This document shows, piece after piece, positions 60,409 through 64,000 of a stretch of DNA of 64,000 nt. Within the stretch, counting starts at the first letter, position 1. Each line of letters begins with the position of its first letter. The notes beneath the pieces were generated by a model. That model was given only the letters and a program-made list of their open reading frames with translations. It did not search any database and was not told where the DNA came from. This DNA is from Timonella senegalensis JC301 (lineage in GTDB: Bacteria; Actinomycetota; Actinomycetes; Actinomycetales; Cellulomonadaceae). Where the stretch lies: assembly GCF_000312125.1 (NCBI RefSeq), contig NZ_HE978641.1:147533-211532 (forward strand). The letters are read 5' to 3'. The position numbers and the translations under genes were made by a program.

Positions 60409-62046
60409 TTACGCCTGGCTGATAGTCGTGTTGAGTGCGGTTACGGCCGCTCGCTCGATGTCCAGTCCCGCCGTGTACTGCTCGAGGTAGGTCGCAAACC
60501 CCGCGACGTCGGTTGCGGCTGGGGTGACGGTGTTGATCTCCGCGGACGCGAAGATCGTTGAGGTCAGGTACTCAAACAGATCTGCTTCCAGGCCCGCGGC
60601 ACGAGCCTTGGTGAATGCTGAGAGAACCGCAATACCCCACGCCCCACCCTCGCCGGCAGTGTGGCCCACAGAGACGGGTGCGTTGATGGCTGCGGCGAGC
60701 AGACGCTGGGCGACCCCGGCGGTGCGGAACATGCCACCGTGGGCAAACATGTTCTCGATTGCCACACCCTCACCTGCCAGGACCTTCATGCCGAGCGCGA
60801 GGGTGGCGAACGCGCCGTTGATTTGGGTGCGCGCAAAGTTCGGGAGGTTGAGAGTGGAGTCTGGTGTACGCACGAACAGTGGACGGCCTTCCTCAAGGCC
60901 CGTAATGGGCTCACCCGAGAGGTAGTTGTAGCCGAGCAATCCGCCGCCGTTGGCTTCGCCGCCGAGTGCCGCGCGGAAGAATGCCTCGAATACCTGGTCG
61001 GGGCTGATGTCCAAGCCGAGAGCCTTGGCGTACTCGCCGAACACACCCGCCCAAGCGTTGAGTTCAGAGGCGCCATTGTTGCAGTGAACCATCGCCACGA
61101 GGTCGCCTACCGGCGTGGTCACAAGGTCGAGCTCGTGGTGGCGGCTGGCCAGCGGCTGCTCAAGGACAACCATGGAAAAGATGGAGGTTCCGGCGCTGAC
61201 GTTTCCGGTGCGCGGGGCTACTGCGTTTGTGGCAACCATTCCGGTTCCCGCGTCGCCCTCGGGTGGGGCGGTGATGATTCCAGGGGTCAGGGTTCTGGTT
61301 GGGTCGAGCCAGGCAGCACCCGCCTCAGTGAGGCGGCCCGCATCTTGTCCGGCTACGAGGACCGTGGGCAGGAGGTCCGCGAGCGCCGGGCCCTGATGGC
61401 GAGTCGCTACGCGCTGGTCTACGAGTTCGAGGAGGCTCACATCGTAGTTGCGGGTGGCAGGGTCAACAGGGAACATTCCCGAGGCATCACCAACGCCGAG
61501 GACCTTGTTTCCGGTGAGCTTGTAGTGAACGTATCCGGCGAGCGTAGTCAGGAATGCGATCTCAGGTACGTGCGCTTCTTCCTCAAGGATCGCCTGGTAC
61601 CAGTGCGCCACGGACCAGCGCAGAGGAATGTTGTAGTTCAGAAGCTCGGAAAGTTCAGCGGCGGCCGGACCGGTAGAGGTGTTGCGCCAGGTGCGGAACG
61701 GCACGAGCAGTTCGTTGTCAGCGTTGAACGCGAGGTAGCCGTGCATCATGGCGGAGATGCCGAGCGCGCCGAACGTGGTGGGACGCACGCCGTACTGGCT
61801 CTCGATGTCAGTAACCAGGCTTGCGTAGGCGTCCTGCATTCCACGCTCCACGGACTCGAGCGAGTAAGTCCAGCGCTTGTCCACCAACTCGTTTTCCCAG
61901 TCGTGGGCCCCCGCGGCGATCGGGGTGCCGTCGGTCAGAATGAGGCTGGCCTTGATTCGAGTCGAGCCGAGTTCGATGCCGAGGGCGGTGCCGCCTGAAG
62001 TGATTGCCGCGCGGATCTGCTCAACTGACGGGGATGCGGTGGTCAT
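60409..62046 (-). CDS. araB: Ribulokinase (FGGY family)
   Basis: AraB phosphorylates L-ribulose. The 545-aa FGGY kinase starts with the ATP/substrate motif ALGIELGSTRIKASLI near residue 19. Later parts include TPEGDAGTGMVATNAV-like region at about 270 and GGMFRTAGVAQRLLAAAINA near residue 445. I start at ATG 62046 (MTTASPSVEQ) after an AGAGAGG site; a longer frame from 62115 would overlap the operators. Its position before araD and araA fixes the role. Confidence 0.93.
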   Translation of the reverse strand: MTTASPSVEQIRAAITSGGTALGIELGSTRIKASLILTDGTPIAAGAHDWENELVDKRWTYSLESVERGMQDAYASLVTDIESQYGVRPTTFGALGISAMMHGYLAFNADNELLVPFRTWRNTSTGPAAAELSELLNYNIPLRWSVAHWYQAILEEEAHVPEIAFLTTLAGYVHYKLTGNKVLGVGDASGMFPVDPATRNYDVSLLELVDQRVATRHQGPALADLLPTVLVAGQDAGRLTEAGAAWLDPTRTLTPGIITAPPEGDAGTGMVATNAVAPRTGNVSAGTSIFSMVVLEQPLASRHHELDLVTTPVGDLVAMVHCNNGASELNAWAGVFGEYAKALGLDISPDQVFEAFFRAALGGEANGGGLLGYNYLSGEPITGLEEGRPLFVRTPDSTLNLPNFARTQINGAFATLALGMKVLAGEGVAIENMFAHGGMFRTAGVAQRLLAAAINAPVSVGHTAGEGGAWGIAVLSAFTKARAAGLEADLFEYLTSTIFASAEINTVTPAATDVAGFATYLEQYTAGLDIERAAVTALNTTISQA

Positions 62047-62102
62047 CGCTGCCTCTCTCTGCCACAACGCTGTGCGGGTTCTGATGGTCCACGTGCGCGG
62101 CT

Positions 62103-62171
62103 TGTTAGCGTTCACACTTTCGGGAACGCAGGGCGCGGCACGGTTTGATACTCAGAATGTTAGCGTTCACA
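62103..62171. promoter_or_regulatory. Two AraR-like operators upstream of araB
   Basis: TGTTAGCGTTCACA occurs twice, at 62103-62116 and 62158-62171, as direct repeats 55 bases apart. Each is an imperfect palindrome around the central CG, as expected for a LacI-family protein. They lie 57-125 bases upstream of araB. The LacI gene immediately upstream (62242-63261) is the likely binder. Confidence 0.85.
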
Positions 62172-62241
62172 TTTGTGGGAATCAAGCCGACCCGTTAAGT
62201 CAGATTTCTTGCGTGCAAGCGCGCCGGACTCGGCGCAGCGC

Positions 62242-63261
62242 CTAGCCGGCCAGCGCCCGCGGCACCGCCGTGCTTGAACGGACCACCAGCTCGGGCTCAA
62301 TCACCGAGTTGCGCGCCTCTCCCCCGTCAATCACGGCAAGGAGCGATTCGATGACCATCCGGCCCATCTCTGCAAACTTGTGGTGCACGGTGGTGAGCGG
62401 CGGGATGAAGTTCGACGCGCCCGGCTGGTCGTCCACTCCAACTACCGAGACGTCCTGCGGAACTCGCAGGCCAGCTTCCGTGAACGCACGGATCAGACCC
62501 AGAGCGATCATGTCGTTGGCGGCAAACACCGCGCTCGGCACTCCGGCTCGCGCGAGGTGCACGCCCACTTCGTACCCGCGCTCAGGCGACCAGTCCGCTT
62601 GGACCAACGGCACTGGATTGAGCCCACGCTCGGTGCACTCAAGTTTCCACCCCTCGAGCCGTCCGCGAGCGTCCGTCCAGTTGAGCGGACCAGACACGTG
62701 GGCTATGTCTTGGTGTCCCAACTCCGCGAGGTGCCGCACGGCGATTCGCCCCGCCTGCACCTGGTCCAAGGAAACCGACTGCATCGAGTCAGGCACGAGC
62801 TCCGCGTCCGCGAACACAACTACCGGTACTGGCGCCACAAATGAGTGCAGCGCCTCTACCACCTCAGTCTCTGGTGCGATCACAACGATCCCGTCCACAC
62901 CCTGCCCAAGCAGGTGGTCCAGAAGCTCCTTCATCACGCGCGACGACGCGCGCTTCACAGTGGCCATCGAGATGAAGTACCCGGCCTCGCGCGCAGCCTC
63001 CTCGATCGCAACCACCGCCCGCTGCGGGCCGAACAAGGACCGCCCGGTCGTGATGACGCCAATGGTCCCAGATCGTCGTGTAACGAGGGCCCGAGCCGCA
63101 AAATTGCGCCGGTATCCCAGTTCGTCAATGGCGGCCTGGACCCGCTCGCGGGTCTCTGGCCGCACTGAATCATGGCCGTTCAGGACGCGCGAGACCGTCT
63201 GGTGGGACACCCCAGCCAGTTTTGCCACGTCGTTCATGCCCGGTGGGCGCCCTGCAGCCAT
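62242..63261 (-). CDS. LacI-family regulator, probable regulator of araBDA
   Basis: A 339-aa LacI-type protein. The HTH region is MNDVAKLAGVSHQTVSRVLN, followed by GHDSVRPETRERVQAAIDELG and the sensor domain (GTIGVITTGRSLFGP, then VVGVDDQPGASNFIPPLTT). The protein starts at ATG 63261 with AGGGACAAG upstream; ATG 63237 (at the HTH) is another choice. Its stop lies 70 bases before the two operators that control araB. It follows a small membrane protein gene by eight bases. Confidence 0.92.
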   Translation of the reverse strand: MAAGRPPGMNDVAKLAGVSHQTVSRVLNGHDSVRPETRERVQAAIDELGYRRNFAARALVTRRSGTIGVITTGRSLFGPQRAVVAIEEAAREAGYFISMATVKRASSRVMKELLDHLLGQGVDGIVVIAPETEVVEALHSFVAPVPVVVFADAELVPDSMQSVSLDQVQAGRIAVRHLAELGHQDIAHVSGPLNWTDARGRLEGWKLECTERGLNPVPLVQADWSPERGYEVGVHLARAGVPSAVFAANDMIALGLIRAFTEAGLRVPQDVSVVGVDDQPGASNFIPPLTTVHHKFAEMGRMVIESLLAVIDGGEARNSVIEPELVVRSSTAVPRALAG

Positions 63262-63269
63262 TCTTGTCC

Positions 63270-63398
63270 CTACTTCAGCAGGCCAATAATGCCGTCGGCA
63301 ATGAAGTACAGCGCTACGAGCGCCGCACCGAGCCAGATCAGCTTGCGCTGCATCGATGGCGGCTTAGGTGTCTTTTTGTCGTCCTGGCCTGTGGTCAT
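63270..63398 (-). CDS. Small single-helix membrane protein
   Basis: A 42-aa protein, MTTGQDDKKTPKPPSMQRKL and then a helix WLGAALVALYFIADGIIGLL. AGGAGCG precedes the ATG at good spacing. The coding frame, ribosome site and tight link to the following lacI gene (eight bases) support it as real. I do not recognise a family. It could be a membrane peptide of general actinobacterial type rather than an arabinose gene. Confidence 0.7.
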   Translation of the reverse strand: MTTGQDDKKTPKPPSMQRKLIWLGAALVALYFIADGIIGLLK

Positions 63399-63489
63399 AG
63401 TCGCGCTCCTGTGGGCGGGTTGGTCTGGTGACTCCACTGTAACCGTTCCGCGTCCTGGCGCCCGGCACCTCTCCGCCGCTCACATACGC

Positions 63490-63655
63490 CGAGATTGCAC
63501 CTGGGGGTCCGAGATGTTCCGGCGGCCGGAACATCTCGGACCCCCAGGTGCAATCTCGCGGGGAGAGGAGGGAAAGCCCTGCCGAGATTGGTGCGAGGAC
63601 TGCGAAATAGACGCTCCTAACGTGCATTTCGCAGTCCTCGCACCCTTCTCGGCAG
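63490..63655. repeat. Two large adjacent hairpins upstream of radA
   Basis: Hairpin 1 has perfect 34-base arms (63490-63523 and 63525-63558) with a one-base centre. Hairpin 2 has 30-base arms (63579-63608 and 63626-63655) with two mismatches and a 17-base loop. Both left arms share CCGAGATTG. They lie between two genes that are transcribed away from each other, so they are not ordinary terminators of either neighbour. Confidence 0.85.
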
Positions 63656-63658
63656 GTT

Positions 63659-63687
63659 ATTTTCGACGATCTTGGTCCTGTACCAGC
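63659..63687 (-). repeat. Bipartite element upstream of radA
   Basis: On the minus strand GCTGGTACA (from 63687) then exact ATCGTCGAAAAT at 63670-63659, three bases from the second large hairpin. Confidence 0.86.
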
Positions 63688-63743
63688 CCCAACTCACGCC
63701 CCAGCATTCGTTCAATGTCAGTGGCTCCGTCTAGGTTTGTTCC

Positions 63744-64000
63744 ATGGCTACAGCTACCAAGACCGGCAAGGTCCGCCCCGCTTTTCGTTGCACCGAGTGC
63801 GGATGGACCACTGCCAAGTGGGTTGGCCGCTGCGGGGAATGCCAGGAATGGGGCACTGTCTCGGAGGCGGGAACCGCCCCAACCGGCCCAAAGACTTCCG
63901 CGAGCAACCCTTCGGCAAACCCAGCGCGCCCCATCGCCGACATCTCGGTGGACTCTGCGCGCGCCGTACCTACTGGCATCTCGGAGTTTGACCGGGTTCT
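63744..64000 (+). CDS. radA: DNA repair protein RadA, 5' part only
   Basis: RadA is a RecA-like helicase that helps branch migration in recombination. Only the first 85 residues are present. They contain the typical N-terminal zinc finger FRCTECGWTTAKWVGRCGEC followed by QEWGT, and the start of the conserved TGISEFDRVL segment that precedes Walker A. The ATG at 63744 begins MATATKTGKVRPAF. Confidence 0.95.
   Translation, partial: MATATKTGKVRPAFRCTECGWTTAKWVGRCGECQEWGTVSEAGTAPTGPKTSASNPSANPARPIADISVDSARAVPTGISEFDRV

Noticed and set aside
60661-61998. 445-codon plus-strand frame
   Set aside because: Antisense to araB, no family resemblance, biased composition.

Overview
The window is from a high-GC Gram-positive bacterium of the Actinomycetota, most likely a respiring member of the Micrococcales or Actinomycetales. 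Support for this: a type I NADH dehydrogenase operon, the classical menaquinone pathway, system II cytochrome c biogenesis (ResABC/CcdA), the tiny actinobacterial ribosomal protein bS22, DUF4229, DUF6199 and DUF3048 proteins, frequent GTG starts and many GC-rich hairpin terminators. No rRNA, tRNA, CRISPR array, transposase or prophage gene was seen. The genus cannot be fixed from the sequence alone.

Left part (1-31.5 kb), housekeeping and respiration. The start of the nuo operon (nuoA to a truncated nuoF) runs off the left edge on the minus strand. Next come nearly all menaquinone genes (menG, menF, menD, menC, menB, menE, menA), interrupted by an HtrA-type protease, a DUF3048 lipoprotein and a small unknown gene. 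Then follow the cytochrome c maturation operon (histidine phosphatase, resA, ccdA, resB, ccsB), a marR/yceI divergent pair with a long symmetric operator, an amino acid permease, a glutaredoxin-like protein, a HAD hydrolase, bS22, an AcuC-type deacetylase and a KtrB/KtrA potassium uptake pair.

Right part (31.7-63.3 kb), an arabinan and L-arabinose island. It holds a monosaccharide ABC transporter (gguA, gguB) with two tandem ChvE-like binding proteins, and GH51 and GH127 arabinofuranosidases on either side of twin operators. It also has four GH43 enzymes (two exported, two cytoplasmic), a GH27 enzyme, a CUT1 oligosaccharide importer without its own ATPase, a DUF624 protein, three LacI-family regulators (one frameshifted) and the araB-araD-araA pathway genes. 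Read together: exported GH43 enzymes cut arabinan, oligosaccharides enter by the CUT1 importer and free sugar by GguAB-ChvE, cytoplasmic GH43/GH51/GH127/GH27 enzymes release L-arabinose, and AraA, AraB and AraD convert it to xylulose 5-phosphate. Four operator-like classes can be read: TGTAAATCGATTTACA, TACATCGATGTA, TGTTAGCGTTCACA and GTCAA-N3-CTTGAACT. The window ends in the start of radA.

The least explained signal is a dispersed bipartite DNA element, GCTGG followed 10-13 bases later by ATCGTCGAAAAT. The 12-base core occurs exactly eight times and in several near copies, in intergenic DNA and inside genes. It often lies beside long hairpins. Two unrelated sets of tandem hairpin repeats also grow out of the 3' ends of ktrA and araD and carry copies of the gene's own stop codon region.
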